A stretch of DNA of 64,000 nucleotides. Origin: Plesiocystis pacifica SIR-1 (GTDB taxonomy: Bacteria; Myxococcota_A; Polyangia; Nannocystales; Nannocystaceae). Position 1 is the stretch's first letter, and each line of letters opens with the position of its first letter. Below are positions 23,658-34,404 of the stretch, piece by piece. The DNA is taken from the NCBI RefSeq assembly GCF_000170895.1, contig NZ_ABCS01000005.1:1-64000 (forward strand), read 5' to 3'. The position numbers were made by a program, and so were the translations under genes. The notes beneath the pieces were generated by a model, which did no database searches, was not told the origin of the DNA, and saw only the letters and a list, made by a program, of their open reading frames with translations.

Positions 23658-23917
23658 GATTCCGCGGACCTTAGCCCAGCTCGGTCGAGCTGTCGCCTTT
23701 GTGGCAGCCTTTCTGGGCCCGCAGCGGCCGTGCCGCGGGCGCCGGGGCAATTCCACCCAGGCCAGCTCGATCCGCGCGCGGGGGAAATCACGCTGGCGGC
23801 GCGCGACGCCAGCGGCTCGGGCCGTGACGGGCGCGTTGGCAGGCGGTCACAAAACGGGCTAGCGTCCGGCCCGTGCCGGCCTTGCAAGCTCGCGGCTGCC
23901 CCGACGTAGGTCCTGCG

Positions 23918-25162
23918 GTGTCGCCCTCGAACTCCCATCGCTGCGCGAGCACGCTCGGCCGCGCCCGCACATTCCTGATGGCCCTGAGCTTGGCCGTGGC
24001 CGGTGGCGCGAGCGCCTGCGCGACGGGCCCCAACCTGTCCTCGGACTACAGCCAGACCGCCCGCGAGAACTACGAGCTGGCCCAGGCGAGCTTCGACAAC
24101 CAAGACTGGGAGGACGCGGCCGCCTACGCCCGCTTCGTCCGCGAGCGCTTCCCCTACTCGCGCTACGTCCGCGAGGCCAAGCTGCTCGAGGCCCGGGTGC
24201 TCTACGAGCTCAAGGAGTACCCCTCGGCCCAGGACGCCTTCCGCATGTTCATGGCCGAGCACCCCACCCACGAGCACGTGGTCAACGGCTGGGTGCCCTA
24301 CATGGTCGCGGTCTCGGCCTACATGGCCTCGCCGAGCTCCGTGCCCTTCCTGCCGCCCCACTTCCAGCGCGACCAGGAGCTCCTGCGCCAGACCCTGATG
24401 GAGCTCGAGGTGTTCTTCGACCGCTACAGCGGCACGCGCATGGAGCCCCTGGCCCGGAAGCTCGAGGCCGAGGTCAACCGCCGCCTGCTCGAGCACGAGC
24501 TCTACGTCGCCCGCTTCCACCTCGACCGCGACCGGCCCGAGGCCGCGATCATGCGCCTGTCCTCGGCCCACGATCGCTACGCCGGCATCGGCCTCGACGC
24601 CGAGGTGCTGTTCCTGCTCGGCATCACCTACCTGCGCGTCGGCGAGGTCGAGCTGGGTCGGCAGACCTTCACCGAGCTCCAGATGCAGCACCCTGCCCAC
24701 CACCACGGCGAGCAGGCCAAGCTCTATCTCAAGTACATGGACGATCGCTACGGCCCGCCGGACCCCAACCGGCCGCGGCCCGATCGCACCCCGCCCATGC
24801 CCGAGGTCCCCGCCCAGTCCAAGGAGGGCGAGTTCAAGGACTGGCGCTGGCGCAAGGCCCAGCGCGACGAGAAGCGGGACGCCAAGATCGAGGCGGAGCG
24901 CGAGTCCCTCGCGCCCACGGACGCCGTCGGGACGCCGAAGGCCAAGCCCAAGCAGCCCGAGACTGAGACTGAGACTGAGACTGAGACTGAGACCGAGCAG
25001 CCCGAGGCCGAGCCCGAGCAGCCCGAGTCCGAAGTCGAGGCGCAGCCCGAGCCCGAAACCGAAGCGCAGCCCGAGGCCGAAATCGAGCAGCCCGAAGCCG
25101 AAGCTCAGCCCGAATCGGAAGTCGAAGCGCAGCCCGAGGCGAGCGATCCCGAAGCCGCCTGA
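23918..25162 (+). CDS. Outer-membrane assembly lipoprotein, BamD-like
   Basis: The protein has 414 residues from GTG 23918 (GTG 23873 is possible). The lipobox is GGASAC (C34). Residues about 45-270 are TPR-like helices in the BamD/YfiO arrangement: YELAQASFDNQDWEDAAAYARFVRERFPYSRYVREAKLLEARVLY, then DQELLRQTLMELEVFFDRYSGT and LYVARFHLDRDRPEAAIMR. BamD helps the Bam complex insert beta-barrel proteins. The C-terminal 90 residues are an acidic Pro/Glu/Thr/Gln repeat, partly encoded by five copies of ACTGAG near 24962; this tail is absent from usual BamD (about 250 residues). Confidence 0.82.
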   Translation: MSPSNSHRCASTLGRARTFLMALSLAVAGGASACATGPNLSSDYSQTARENYELAQASFDNQDWEDAAAYARFVRERFPYSRYVREAKLLEARVLYELKEYPSAQDAFRMFMAEHPTHEHVVNGWVPYMVAVSAYMASPSSVPFLPPHFQRDQELLRQTLMELEVFFDRYSGTRMEPLARKLEAEVNRRLLEHELYVARFHLDRDRPEAAIMRLSSAHDRYAGIGLDAEVLFLLGITYLRVGEVELGRQTFTELQMQHPAHHHGEQAKLYLKYMDDRYGPPDPNRPRPDRTPPMPEVPAQSKEGEFKDWRWRKAQRDEKRDAKIEAERESLAPTDAVGTPKAKPKQPETETETETETETEQPEAEPEQPESEVEAQPEPETEAQPEAEIEQPEAEAQPESEVEAQPEASDPEAA

Positions 25163-25238
25163 ACGGCCTCCCACGCCGGTAAGCGCTAAACGTCGAGCCC
25201 GCCTACCCCGAGGCGACGCTTGGGGCCACACTGGCTCC

Positions 25239-25880
25239 ATGCAGATCGCCATCCCCCTGTTCAACGGCGTCACCCCCCTCGACGTCGCCGGCCCCTACGA
25301 CGTGCTCGCGCGGGTCCCGGGCGCGTCGGTCGTGCTCGTGGGCGCCGAGAAGGCCCTGTACCGCGACGAGTACTCGAGCTTCGCCGTCGAGGCCACGGCG
25401 ACCTTCGACGAGATCACCAAGCCCGACGTCGTCGTCGTCCCCGGCGGACCGCCCGAGGCCGTGGGCCCGGCCTGCCAGGGGCCGATCCCCGCGTGGCTCC
25501 GCGCGGTCCACCCGAGCACGCGCTGGACCACCTCGGTGTGCACGGGCGCGCTCTTGCTGGGCGCGGCGGGCCTGCTCGTCGGGCGCGAGGCCACCACCCA
25601 CTGGGCGGGCGTGGGCGTGCTGCGGCAGATGGGGGCCACCCCCGTCGCCGAGCGCATCGTGACCCACCCCGACGAGCGGCTCATGCTCGCGGCGGGGGTG
25701 TCCTCGGGGATCGACATGGCCCTGGCTCTGGTTGCGAAGCTCGTCGATGACGAGCGCGCCCAGTGCGTGCAGCTGGCCCTCGAGTACGATCCGGCCCCGC
25801 CCTTCGACGCGGGCTCGCCCGCCAAGGCGCCCAAGGCCGTGTACGAGAAGATGTGCGTCGAGCTGAAGGCCCAGCTCTGA
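25239..25880 (+). CDS. DJ-1/PfpI family protein (isonitrile hydratase-like)
   Basis: The protein has 213 residues. PLFNGVTPLDVAGPYDVL (D15) and [17 protein letters not shown] with nucleophile C101, then ATTHW, fit the DJ-1/PfpI superfamily branch that includes isonitrile hydratase and the N-terminal domain of GlxA-type regulators. No AraC-type DNA-binding domain follows. The reaction could be hydration of isonitriles or detoxification of reactive carbonyls; sequence alone does not decide. It stands alone between the BamD-like gene and the phosphoesterase gene. Confidence 0.83.
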   Translation: MQIAIPLFNGVTPLDVAGPYDVLARVPGASVVLVGAEKALYRDEYSSFAVEATATFDEITKPDVVVVPGGPPEAVGPACQGPIPAWLRAVHPSTRWTTSVCTGALLLGAAGLLVGREATTHWAGVGVLRQMGATPVAERIVTHPDERLMLAAGVSSGIDMALALVAKLVDDERAQCVQLALEYDPAPPFDAGSPAKAPKAVYEKMCVELKAQL

Positions 25881-26012
25881 ACCACCGCGGCTTCCCAAGC
25901 CCGAGGCCAAGTTCTGGGCCGAGCTCGGGAGCTGTCCCAAAGGCCAAGCAGTTCAGGATCGCGTGAGCATCGGCGCACCCTCGCCGCGCGCGGGCCGGTA
26001 TCCTTGACGGGA

Positions 26013-28166
26013 ATGGTCGTCCCCGCCTTCGCCTGGCTGCACCTCACCGATCTCCACCAGGGCATGTGGAGTCAGGGGTGGCTGTGGCCCAACGTGCGCG
26101 AGGCCTTCCTGGATGATCTCGAGCGCCTGCACGATCGCTGCGGCCCCTGGCAGGTGGTGGCGTTCACCGGCGACCTGACCCAGCGCGGCTCGGCGGAGGA
26201 GTTCGAGCGCCTCGACGAGACCCTCGGCGAGCTGTCCGAGCACCTGGCCAGACTCGGCTCGACGCCGGCGCTGCTCGCCGTGCCCGGCAACCACGATCTC
26301 GTCCGGCCCAAGCGCATGCGCGCGGTCCACCGGCTGATCGCCAACTGGGAGGCCCAGCCCGACGTGCACACCGAGCTGTGGGACGACGAGGAGTCCGAGT
26401 ACCGCGAGGCCCTCGAGGCCATCTTCGAGCCCTTCTGTGCGTGGTGGACCAAGCGCATGGCCGCGCTGCCCGAGGACTGGTCCGTGCGCGCGGGCGTGCT
26501 CCCGGGCGACTGGTCCGTGACCATCCCCCACCACGGGCGCAAGCTCGGCTTCTTGGGCCTCAACTCCGCCTACGTCCAGCTGGCCGAGGGCGACTTCCAC
26601 GGCAAGCTGCACCTCGACGTGCGCCAGTTCCACGGGGCCTGCGAGGGCGACGGACCGCGCTGGGCCAAGGCCCACGACCTGGCCTTCCTGCTGACCCACC
26701 ACGGCCCCGACTGGCTGGGGCAGGACGGCCTGGGTCAGCTGCGCGGGGAGATCGACGTGCCGCCCCGCTTCTTCGCCCACCTCTACGGGCACATGCACGA
26801 GCAGGCGCAGTACGCCCAGTCCGAGGGCGGCGCGGCGACCCGTCGGCGCTGGCAAGGGCCCTCGATGTTTGGCCTCGAGCAGGTCGGCGAGACCCTCGAG
26901 CGCGCCCACGGCTACACCGCCGGGCGCATCGAGTTCGAGGACACCCTCGCGCGCGTGCGCCTGTGGCCGCGCAGCGCCGTGCAGACCCAAGCCGGGCCGT
27001 GGCGCCTCGGGGTCGATCGCAAGGTCGTGCTCGACGAGGACGGCGGCACGCGCTCGGAGCTGCTCGAGCTCGCCAGCTTGGCCCCGCCGCCGAGCGCCTC
27101 GGCGACCCTGCGCCGCGGGACCCTCGACGCGAGCTCCGCGAGCAGTAGCAGCAGTAGCAGCAGCCGCATCGGCGCGTCGGCGAGCGCGAGCGGCTCGCTG
27201 TTCCAAAAGCCCGGGCAGCGCTACGACCCGCGCTGGCACGTGGTCCACGACGAAGAAGAGAGCTGGGCCGTCGACAGCCTGCTCGACGGCGTGCCCGTGG
27301 CCGTGTGCGCGCCCCTGCACTTCGGCAAGACCTGGTTCCTCGAGCGCGTGCTCGAGACCATCGGGCGGCGCAGCCCGGCCCTCGAGGTCGCCTACGTCGA
27401 CCTCAACCTCGCCGACTCCAGCTCCCTCGAGCGCCTGCTCGCCGGGGTCGCGCGCCAGGTCGGGCGCGCCGTGGGCATCGACGACATGCCCTGGCCCGAG
27501 CGCGGCAGCCCCCAGGGCCGGCTCATCGAGGCCCTCGAGACCCACGTCGCGCCGGCCACCAAGGAGGGCCTGGTGCTGACCCTCGACCTGCCCGACAGCA
27601 TGTGGGAGTTCGCCGAGCGCGACGGCTTCTTCCGGGTCATGCGCGTGCTCTCGGGCCAGGGCAACCCCACGCGCTGGAAGTGGCTGCGCATCCTGCTGGC
27701 CTTCTCCATGGCGCCCTCGCTGTACATCGACTCCGTGGCCCAGTCGCCGTGGAACGTGCCCGAGGTCCGCCTCGACGAGTTCACGCCCCAGCAGATCGAG
27801 GACCTCGCCCGGCGCCACGACCTGAGCTGGGGCCCGGCGGAGCTCGATGCCCTGCGCGGCAGCGTCGGCGGCCACCCCTTCATGGTCCGCCACGCGCTCT
27901 ACGAGGTCGCCCGCAGCGGCCGGCCCCTCGACGACGTGCTCGCCGACGACGAGATCGACTTCCACCTGCGCCGGCTCGAGAACCTGCTCGGCCGCGACCC
28001 CCAGCTGTGCGAGTCGGCGTGCCGGCTGATCGCCGGCGAGCGCGTCGACCTGCGCCACCGCCAGCGCCTCGAGGCCGCCGGCCTGATCCGCTGGGACAAG
28101 GGCCAGCGCCGCTACCTCGCCCGCTTCCCCATCTACTCCCGCCTGTTCGAGCGCCTGTGCCGATAG
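26013..28166 (+). CDS. Calcineurin-like phosphoesterase fused to an ATPase-like domain
   Basis: The protein has 717 residues from ATG 26013. Residues 8-290 are a metallophosphoesterase with all metal motifs: TDLHQG (D13, H15), FTGDLTQRG (G53-D54), GNHD (92-95), THHGPDW and YGHMHEQ. A Ser-rich linker (about 370-390) leads to a second domain like the AAA domain used with WD40 NTPases: CAPLHFGKTWFLERVLE near 432 is a loosened P-loop lacking the full GxxxxGK(S/T), and DFTPQQIEDLA-type helices follow. It overlaps the next gene by 10 bases. Together they suggest a switch protein whose effector is the phosphoesterase, but no partner or trigger is visible. Confidence 0.82.
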   Translation: MVVPAFAWLHLTDLHQGMWSQGWLWPNVREAFLDDLERLHDRCGPWQVVAFTGDLTQRGSAEEFERLDETLGELSEHLARLGSTPALLAVPGNHDLVRPKRMRAVHRLIANWEAQPDVHTELWDDEESEYREALEAIFEPFCAWWTKRMAALPEDWSVRAGVLPGDWSVTIPHHGRKLGFLGLNSAYVQLAEGDFHGKLHLDVRQFHGACEGDGPRWAKAHDLAFLLTHHGPDWLGQDGLGQLRGEIDVPPRFFAHLYGHMHEQAQYAQSEGGAATRRRWQGPSMFGLEQVGETLERAHGYTAGRIEFEDTLARVRLWPRSAVQTQAGPWRLGVDRKVVLDEDGGTRSELLELASLAPPPSASATLRRGTLDASSASSSSSSSSRIGASASASGSLFQKPGQRYDPRWHVVHDEEESWAVDSLLDGVPVAVCAPLHFGKTWFLERVLETIGRRSPALEVAYVDLNLADSSSLERLLAGVARQVGRAVGIDDMPWPERGSPQGRLIEALETHVAPATKEGLVLTLDLPDSMWEFAERDGFFRVMRVLSGQGNPTRWKWLRILLAFSMAPSLYIDSVAQSPWNVPEVRLDEFTPQQIEDLARRHDLSWGPAELDALRGSVGGHPFMVRHALYEVARSGRPLDDVLADDEIDFHLRRLENLLGRDPQLCESACRLIAGERVDLRHRQRLEAAGLIRWDKGQRRYLARFPIYSRLFERLCR

Positions 28167-31100
28167 TCCGCCCGAGCGTCCACCCGCGCTTTCAGCGAGG
28201 CGGCGCCCTCGCGGACGCGGGCGCGATGTACATCGAGCGCGAGGCCGACGACGAGCTGGTCACGGCCCTGGCCCAGGGCGACTACTGCCTGGTGTTCGCC
28301 CCGCGCCAGGTCGGCAAGTCGAGCCTGCGCGTGCGCGCGGCCCAGCGCCTGCGCGAGCTGGGCAGCGAGACGGCCTACGTCGACCTGAGCGCCGTCGGGG
28401 CCGAGGCCCAGGTCCTCGACTGGTACTTCAGCGTGACCCGGGAGATCGCCGTGTCCCTGGGCCTGGCCGCCGAGGTGTCCTCGTTTTGGGACGGCCTCGG
28501 CGAGCACGAGACCCCGGCCTCGTCCCTGCGCCGGTTCATGTCCGAGGTCGTGCTCGAGCGCATCGACGCCCCCGTCGTCGTGTTCATCGACGAGGCCGAC
28601 GTGACCCTCTCGCTGCCCTTTTCGCGCGACGACTTCTTCGCCGCGATCCGGGCGATGTTCAACGAGCGCGCCGAGGACGAGCGCTGGACCCGGCTGAGCT
28701 TTTGCCTGATCGGCGTGATGACCCGGGCGGACCTGGTCGAGGACCTCGAGCGCACGCCCTTCAACATCGAGTGCACCGAGGTCCTGCTCCGCGACCTGTC
28801 CCGGGAGGAGCTCGAGGGCTTCCGCCCGGGCTTCGAGCCCCTCGAGCGCGACGGCGTCGACGTCGACGCCCTGCTCGACGCCGTGCACCACTGGACCGCC
28901 GGGCACCCGGCCCTGAGCCAGCGCCTGTGCTGGACCCTCGTCGACCGGCACGGCGACCACAGCCGCGGGGAGCTCGACGAAGGCGAGGGCGTGGCCGGGC
29001 GCGAGCGCGAGGCCGTCGACGCCTGCGTGCAGTCGCTCTTCCTCGAGCGCGGGCGCGAGCTCGACCCCGTGCTCAACGACACCGCCCGCCGCTTCAACCG
29101 CTCGCGCCGCGATCGCAACCTCGCCCGGGACATCGAGCTCTACGGGCGCCTGCTGGGCGGGGCCAAGGTCGCCGCGACCGGGCGCCTGCTCGGGCCCGGC
29201 GGCGTCGCCCTGCTCGCGCGCCTGCGCGTGGCCGGGCTGATCGGCGAGACCGAGGACGGCCTGCTGACCGTGCGCAGCCGCATCGTCGCCCAGGTCTTCA
29301 ACCAGGCCTGGGCGCGCAGCGTGGTCGACGAGCGCCTGCTCAGCGGCGACCTGCACCTGTGGCTCGACGGCGGCCGCAACCCCAACGACCTGCTCCGCGG
29401 CGCCCGGCTGGCCCGGGCCCTCGAGTGGATGGAGGGGCGCACGGACATCACCGACAACGAGCGCGACTTCGTGTTCGAGTCCGAGGCCTACGAGGCCCAG
29501 CGGCGCCGCGGCGTCCTGGTGATCACCGTGGGCTTCGCCCTGAGCCTGGCCGGGCTGCTGGTCTTCGCCGTGGTCCAGTTCATCGCGGCCGACCGCGCCC
29601 GGACACGGGCCGAGGCCCTGAACAAAGAGGCGATGGCCTCGAACCGCCGGGCCAAGCAGTCGGCCCGAGACGCCGAGCGGGCCGCTCGCAACGAGCGCGG
29701 CTACCGGGCCTCGCTGCTCGCGGGCGTCGGCGGCTCGGAGCTCAACGCCCTGATCGTCGCCCTCGAGGCCAGCGAGCCCCTCCCGGACGCCGTGAGCCTC
29801 GGGCCCGTCGAAGACCTGCCCTGGCCCGCGACGGTCCTCGCCCCCTACTACCAAACCCTCACCGAGGCCGAGCGCGAGGCCCTCGCCCGGCCGAGCACCG
29901 CCGTCGCCCAGGGCCTCGTCGACGCCCTCGTCCACAGCCGGACCCTGCGCGAGATCCAGGGCCGCCGCGGCGAGGCCCCGCTCATCGCCCTGTCCCCCGA
30001 CGGCGCGCTGCTGGCCACGGCCAGCTACACCGGCGGCTTCCCGACGGTCTACGCCATGGACAGCGGCGAGTCCCTGTATCAGCTCAGCCGGCTCGAGGGC
30101 TACGGGACCGAGCTCGCGGGCACGGGCAACGCGAGCCCCTCGGGCGGGTTCACGGACCTGCGCTTCTCCCCCAACGGCGCCCTGATCGCCACGGTCAGCC
30201 GCGGGGTCGTCGAGCTGTGGTCGGCGGAGACCGGGGCCTTCCTGACCGAGGTCGACCCCGACGACGCCGCGGCCAACGAAAAGTATCCGCGCGGCGTCGA
30301 GTTCAGCCCCGTGGGCGATCGCCTGGCCACCAACACCGGGCTCGTCGCCCAGACCCAAGACGGCGAGCCCCTCGGGCGCGTGGTCAGCCGCGGCGCAGGC
30401 TCGGCGCGGCACCTGCTGTGGTCGCCGGCCAACGACTGGCTGGCCGTGGTCGACGAGGCCACGCGCCTGCAGCTGTGGACCGTGGGCGAGCAGGGCCCCG
30501 ACCGCAACCGCGAGCTCGGCCGGGTCAGCCACCACGACCCCAACCTCAGCGCGTCCCCGGACGGCTCGCGCCTGGCCGTGATCGTCGACGATCGCGTGCA
30601 GCTGTGGGACCCCCGCGACCCGGGCCGCAAGCCAGAATTCGAGCTCATCGGCCACCAGGCGCTGATCATGGCCGCGCGCTTCTCCCCCGACGGGCAGATC
30701 CTCGCGACCACGGACGGCGTGGGCACGCTGTGGCTGTGGGACCCCAACACCGGCCGCGCCCTGGCCGAGTTCGAGAGCCGCGCCGGCTTCCTCGAGGCCC
30801 TCGCCTGGGACCCCGAGGGCCAGCTCATCGCCGCCGGCGGCGAGGACTCGGTGATCCGCCTGTGGCACGCGAGCGGAGCCGACACCGAGCCCGTCGCGAC
30901 CTTGGCCGGGCACCGCGGGGTCATCAGCCAGCTCGAGTTCACCCCCGACGGGGAGACCCTGGTCTCGACGGCGACCGACGGCCGCGTGCGCCAGTGGGGC
31001 ATGCAGCCGGGCCTGCCCCGGGCCCAGCTCATCGACGCCGAGGTCGAGGTCGCGGTCTTCCTCCCCGACGGCCAGCGCATGGTCACCGGAGAGGCCGACG

Positions 31101-32410
31101 CCCTGCGGGTCTGGACCGTCGAAGGCGGCGAGTTCGAGCGCGAGCTCGAGGACAGCGCCGGGGTGGTCTACGGGGTCCTCAACGCCGCCCAGTCCCCGGC
31201 CGGCCCGCGCATCGCCGCCCTCGAGGGCCGCATGATCGGGCTGTGGGACGCGGACACGGGCGCGCGCCTGCACACCCTCGAGGGCCGCTGCGACGAGCTG
31301 TTCAGCGCGGCCTTCTCCGAGGACGGCTCGGCCCTCGCGGCCGGCTGCGGCGACGGCAACGTCGAGGTCTGGGACGTCGAGAGCGGCGAGCCCTCCGTGC
31401 CCAAGCCGCCCCTCGACCCCGAACCATCGCTGCTGACCTTCCTCCAGCGCGCGGACGAGGACGACGCCCGCCCCGACGAGCTGTGGAGCTTGCTGTTCAC
31501 CACCGACGGCAGCTCCCCGCGCATCGTCGGCGGCGGAAACTCGGGCGCGCTGCACCTGTGGGAGGGCGACGGCCGGGCGCTCATGGCCCTGGGCGGCCAC
31601 TCGAAGGCCAGCGTCGTGTCGATCGTCAAGGACCCCCATCGGCCCCAGATGGCCGCGTTCAGCACCGACGGCCACGTGCACATCTGGAGCCTCGGCATGG
31701 GCCAGCCGATCCGCGACATCGAGACCGGCCTCAGCCGCCCGATCGAGCTGTGCTACGCCGACGAAGGCCGGCGCCTCGTGGCCGCGAGCGAGAGCGACGT
31801 GGTCTTGTGGGACGCGAACACCGGCGAGCGCCTGGCCGGCATCAGCAAGCACCGCCGGCAGATCACCGCCCTCGCCTGCGCTCCCGACGGCAAGCTCGTC
31901 GCGACCGCCAGCCGCGACGGCGTGATCGAGCTGTGGGACCCGGTCTTGAGCCGCTCTTTCGCCATCTTCGACGGCCTCGAGCCCGTCGAGTACCTGCGCT
32001 ACTCCCCGACCGGCGAGCACATCCTGGCGATCACCGACGAGGGCCGGGTGAGCACCTGGACCGTCGAGCCTAAGGCGTGGATCGAGCACGGCTGCGAGCT
32101 CTTGCTCGGCTCGACCGTCGAGCTCCAGGGCCACGCCGCCCAGCAGTGCCTCGGGCCCGAGGTCGTGCCCCTCCCCCTCGAGGGCGAAGCCGAACGCTCG
32201 GCTCCCCTCGCCAGTGACGGGTCCCCCACCCTCGACCTCGCCGGCAACCCCGCCGGCGACCACTCGCCGAGCACCGCCGGCGTCCTGCCCCCAGCTGGGA
32301 GCTCGATCGAGGCCGCCAAGCCGAGCTCGTTCCCCAAGCACCACGATCGCTACGGCCTCGAGCCGGCCCCAGCGACGGAGCTGATCTACCCTGACCGTCA
32401 GACCCGCTGA
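28157..32410 (+). CDS. AAA-TM-WD40 NTPase (STAND-like)
   Basis: The protein has 1417 residues from GTG 28157, chosen because the family start ([10 protein letters not shown]...[10 protein letters not shown]) precedes the ATG at 28226. The AAA-like domain has Walker [10 protein letters not shown] (48-56) and Walker [11 protein letters not shown] single membrane helix lies at about 452-477 and is followed by a charged coiled coil. Residues about 590-1310 are WD40 repeats (for example [39 protein letters not shown]), forming one or two propellers. A 100-residue low-complexity tail ends it. STAND-type NTPases sense a signal with the repeat domain and oligomerise. Overlap with the phosphoesterase gene implies joint function. 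Confidence 0.88.
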   Translation: MPIVRPSVHPRFQRGGALADAGAMYIEREADDELVTALAQGDYCLVFAPRQVGKSSLRVRAAQRLRELGSETAYVDLSAVGAEAQVLDWYFSVTREIAVSLGLAAEVSSFWDGLGEHETPASSLRRFMSEVVLERIDAPVVVFIDEADVTLSLPFSRDDFFAAIRAMFNERAEDERWTRLSFCLIGVMTRADLVEDLERTPFNIECTEVLLRDLSREELEGFRPGFEPLERDGVDVDALLDAVHHWTAGHPALSQRLCWTLVDRHGDHSRGELDEGEGVAGREREAVDACVQSLFLERGRELDPVLNDTARRFNRSRRDRNLARDIELYGRLLGGAKVAATGRLLGPGGVALLARLRVAGLIGETEDGLLTVRSRIVAQVFNQAWARSVVDERLLSGDLHLWLDGGRNPNDLLRGARLARALEWMEGRTDITDNERDFVFESEAYEAQRRRGVLVITVGFALSLAGLLVFAVVQFIAADRARTRAEALNKEAMASNRRAKQSARDAERAARNERGYRASLLAGVGGSELNALIVALEASEPLPDAVSLGPVEDLPWPATVLAPYYQTLTEAEREALARPSTAVAQGLVDALVHSRTLREIQGRRGEAPLIALSPDGALLATASYTGGFPTVYAMDSGESLYQLSRLEGYGTELAGTGNASPSGGFTDLRFSPNGALIATVSRGVVELWSAETGAFLTEVDPDDAAANEKYPRGVEFSPVGDRLATNTGLVAQTQDGEPLGRVVSRGAGSARHLLWSPANDWLAVVDEATRLQLWTVGEQGPDRNRELGRVSHHDPNLSASPDGSRLAVIVDDRVQLWDPRDPGRKPEFELIGHQALIMAARFSPDGQILATTDGVGTLWLWDPNTGRALAEFESRAGFLEALAWDPEGQLIAAGGEDSVIRLWHASGADTEPVATLAGHRGVISQLEFTPDGETLVSTATDGRVRQWGMQPGLPRAQLIDAEVEVAVFLPDGQRMVTGEADALRVWTVEGGEFERELEDSAGVVYGVLNAAQSPAGPRIAALEGRMIGLWDADTGARLHTLEGRCDELFSAAFSEDGSALAAGCGDGNVEVWDVESGEPSVPKPPLDPEPSLLTFLQRADEDDARPDELWSLLFTTDGSSPRIVGGGNSGALHLWEGDGRALMALGGHSKASVVSIVKDPHRPQMAAFSTDGHVHIWSLGMGQPIRDIETGLSRPIELCYADEGRRLVAASESDVVLWDANTGERLAGISKHRRQITALACAPDGKLVATASRDGVIELWDPVLSRSFAIFDGLEPVEYLRYSPTGEHILAITDEGRVSTWTVEPKAWIEHGCELLLGSTVELQGHAAQQCLGPEVVPLPLEGEAERSAPLASDGSPTLDLAGNPAGDHSPSTAGVLPPAGSSIEAAKPSSFPKHHDRYGLEPAPATELIYPDRQTR

Positions 32411-32423
32411 CCGAGCCATCGCC

Positions 32424-33143
32424 ATGGAGCCCAAGATCCGCCATCACTTCACCGTCGGCCGCGGCCACTACCAGGCCGGGGACTGGTCCGCCGCGCGCCC
32501 CCACCTGGCCGAGGTCTGCGAGTCCCACGACGGCTTCGCCGACGTCCACAACATGCTCGGCGTGTGCCTGCAGCAGACCGGCCGCGCCGAGGAGGCCGCC
32601 GCCCACTTCCGCCGCGCCGTCGAGCTCAACCCCGCCTACACCGAGGCCGCGCTCAACCTCTCGGTCTGCTACAGCGAGCTCGGGCGCTACGACGAGGCGC
32701 GCTCGATCTACAGCGAGGCCGCCTCGCGCCAGCCCAAGCAGCCCAAGCAAAAAGGGGAGCTCGACGCCTTCGTGCGCGGCAAGCTGGCCAACCTGCACTT
32801 CGAGCTCGGCCAGGCCTACGCCAGCGCCGGCCTGCTCGAGCCCGCCGTCAAGCAGATGCGCGCGGCCCTCGAGCTCAGCCCCACCTTCGCCGACGTGCGC
32901 ACCAAGCTGGCCGTCTACCTGCGCGACCTGGGCCGCTTCGACAAGGCCCTCGAAGAGCTCCGCACCGTGCTCGGGACCCGGCCCAACTACGTCCCGGCCT
33001 ACGTCCACCTGGGCGTGACCTTGTGGCGGCAGGGTCGGCGCGAGGAGGCGAAGATCCCCTGGCAGCGCGCCCAATCGCTGGAACCCGACAACCGCATCGT
33101 GCAGGCCTACCTGCGCATGGCGGACACGAACGCGGCCCCCTGA
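32424..33143 (+). CDS. TPR protein
   Basis: The protein has 239 residues and at least five TPR units, for example [54 protein letters not shown] and [20 protein letters not shown]. No signal peptide or catalytic domain is seen, so it is likely a cytoplasmic protein-protein adaptor. It begins 13 bases after the WD40 NTPase stop and is probably in the same operon as the two NTPase genes, perhaps as a partner of them. Confidence 0.85.
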   Translation: MEPKIRHHFTVGRGHYQAGDWSAARPHLAEVCESHDGFADVHNMLGVCLQQTGRAEEAAAHFRRAVELNPAYTEAALNLSVCYSELGRYDEARSIYSEAASRQPKQPKQKGELDAFVRGKLANLHFELGQAYASAGLLEPAVKQMRAALELSPTFADVRTKLAVYLRDLGRFDKALEELRTVLGTRPNYVPAYVHLGVTLWRQGRREEAKIPWQRAQSLEPDNRIVQAYLRMADTNAAP

Positions 33144-33166
33144 GCCCTGCGGCGGCGGACTCGAGC

Positions 33167-33394
33167 TCACCTGGCGAGCCAGGCCGCGAACAGTCGCGTC
33201 AGCGCGGGCATGATCAGGTAGGTCATGAGCGCGACGATGCTCGCCACCGCGAGCACGAGCACGACGAAGGGGTGGCGAGGAAACACGGCCGCCAGCGCCG
33301 GCGGGATGAAGTAGACCGGCGCGAGCAGGCCCAGGAAGGTCAACACCGCCAGCTCGTGTCGTGGCGGGCGAGGAGTGTCTGACGGCGTGGACAT
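33167..33394 (-). CDS. Small two-helix membrane protein
   Basis: The protein has 75 residues: a short Pro-rich N-terminus, a helix LAVLTFLGLLAPVYFIPPAL, a second helix FVVLVLAVASIVALMTYL and a basic end MPALTRLFAAWL. The layout resembles the C-terminal membrane piece found in antibiotic-biosynthesis-monooxygenase (ABM) membrane proteins, here without the ABM domain. It sits 15 bases downstream of the pirin gene on the same strand and is probably co-transcribed with it. Confidence 0.65.
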   Translation of the reverse strand: MSTPSDTPRPPRHELAVLTFLGLLAPVYFIPPALAAVFPRHPFVVLVLAVASIVALMTYLIMPALTRLFAAWLAR

Positions 33395-33409
33395 GGGCGC
33401 TGCGGTGGT

Positions 33410-34285
33410 TCAAAGGAGCGATCCGAAGTCGACGCCAGCGTAGGCCGCGGTGACCTCCTCGAGCGCTTCGACCGTGCTCATGACGAAGGGCCCGCGCTGG
33501 ACGATGGGCTCCCCGAGGGGCTCGCCCTGCATCAGCACCACGTGCGCGCCGCTTTCGCTGCGCAGCTCGAGCGAAGCGCCCGCAGCGTTCACGCGCAGCG
33601 CCCGGGCCTTGCCCTGCTCGAGACGCAGCGTGCTCCCCGAGGCCGCGAGCTCGGCCTCGCCGTCCACGGCGTAGACCCAGACCTGCACGCCGCTCGGGAG
33701 CGCGTGGGTGTAGCGGCCCGAGCCCTCGAGGTGGGCGTCGAGGATCGTCATCGGGAGCGCGGGCGAGCGAGCCCCCGCGGTGCCGTTGGTCTCGCCGAGC
33801 ACTACGCGGACGCGGGCGCCCTCCCCCTCGACCACGGGCATCTGCGCTGCGCGGACGTGGAGCGAGTCCGGCTCGGCGTGCTCGAGCCGAGCCGGGAGGT
33901 TGACGAAGACCTGCAAGCCGTGGGTCCGGGCCCCAGCTCGCGGTCGCTCGTCGTGGACGGCGCCACGCCCCGCCGCGAGCCAGTAGAGGTCCCCCGGCTC
34001 GAGATCGATGTCGTTGCCCAGGGAGTCCCGGTTGTGGAACTGGCCCTCGCTGTCCTCGAACAGGATCGACACCGCCGACATGCCCGCGTGGGCGTGGGGG
34101 CCGAAGGTCGGCTCGGTCATGGTGTAGTGGTCGACCATGACGAGCGGATCCATGCGTCCTGCGAACTGCTCGTGCCTGAAGCTCGAGGCCGCAAAGCCGG
34201 CGCCGATCCGGAGTGGGTGGCCCTCGATCGGCCCCGTCACGACGACGCGGAGGGACCCTTGGTCTCGATTTTCGCGGATGTTCAT
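33410..34285 (-). CDS. Pirin-family bicupin protein
   Basis: The protein has 291 residues from ATG 34285, which has a GGGAGA site. The N-terminal cupin carries the metal ligands H64, H66 (GPHAHAG), H111 and E113 (GAVHDERP). Pirins include quercetin 2,3-dioxygenases and enzymes or regulators of unknown substrate. The gene is divergent from a LysR regulator gene that starts 120 bases away, the usual place for its regulator. A second divergent LysR-pirin pair lies 8.6 kb downstream, though the two pirins differ in length and sequence. Confidence 0.88.
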   Translation of the reverse strand: MNIRENRDQGSLRVVVTGPIEGHPLRIGAGFAASSFRHEQFAGRMDPLVMVDHYTMTEPTFGPHAHAGMSAVSILFEDSEGQFHNRDSLGNDIDLEPGDLYWLAAGRGAVHDERPRAGARTHGLQVFVNLPARLEHAEPDSLHVRAAQMPVVEGEGARVRVVLGETNGTAGARSPALPMTILDAHLEGSGRYTHALPSGVQVWVYAVDGEAELAASGSTLRLEQGKARALRVNAAGASLELRSESGAHVVLMQGEPLGEPIVQRGPFVMSTVEALEEVTAAYAGVDFGSLL

Positions 34286-34404
34286 GGCTGTCTCCCGAGC
34301 GCGCTGGGTCTGCCCTCGCGCCTCGAAGTAACCATAGTCAGGACGAATGATTTGAAAATGGCCAATTCCAGAACCCATCATTCCATTGATAGAACGATGG
34401 ACGC

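Noticed and set aside
28133..32434. 1433-codon antisense frame over the WD40 NTPase
   Set aside because: Same shadow composition; the + strand frame has Walker motifs and WD40 repeats.
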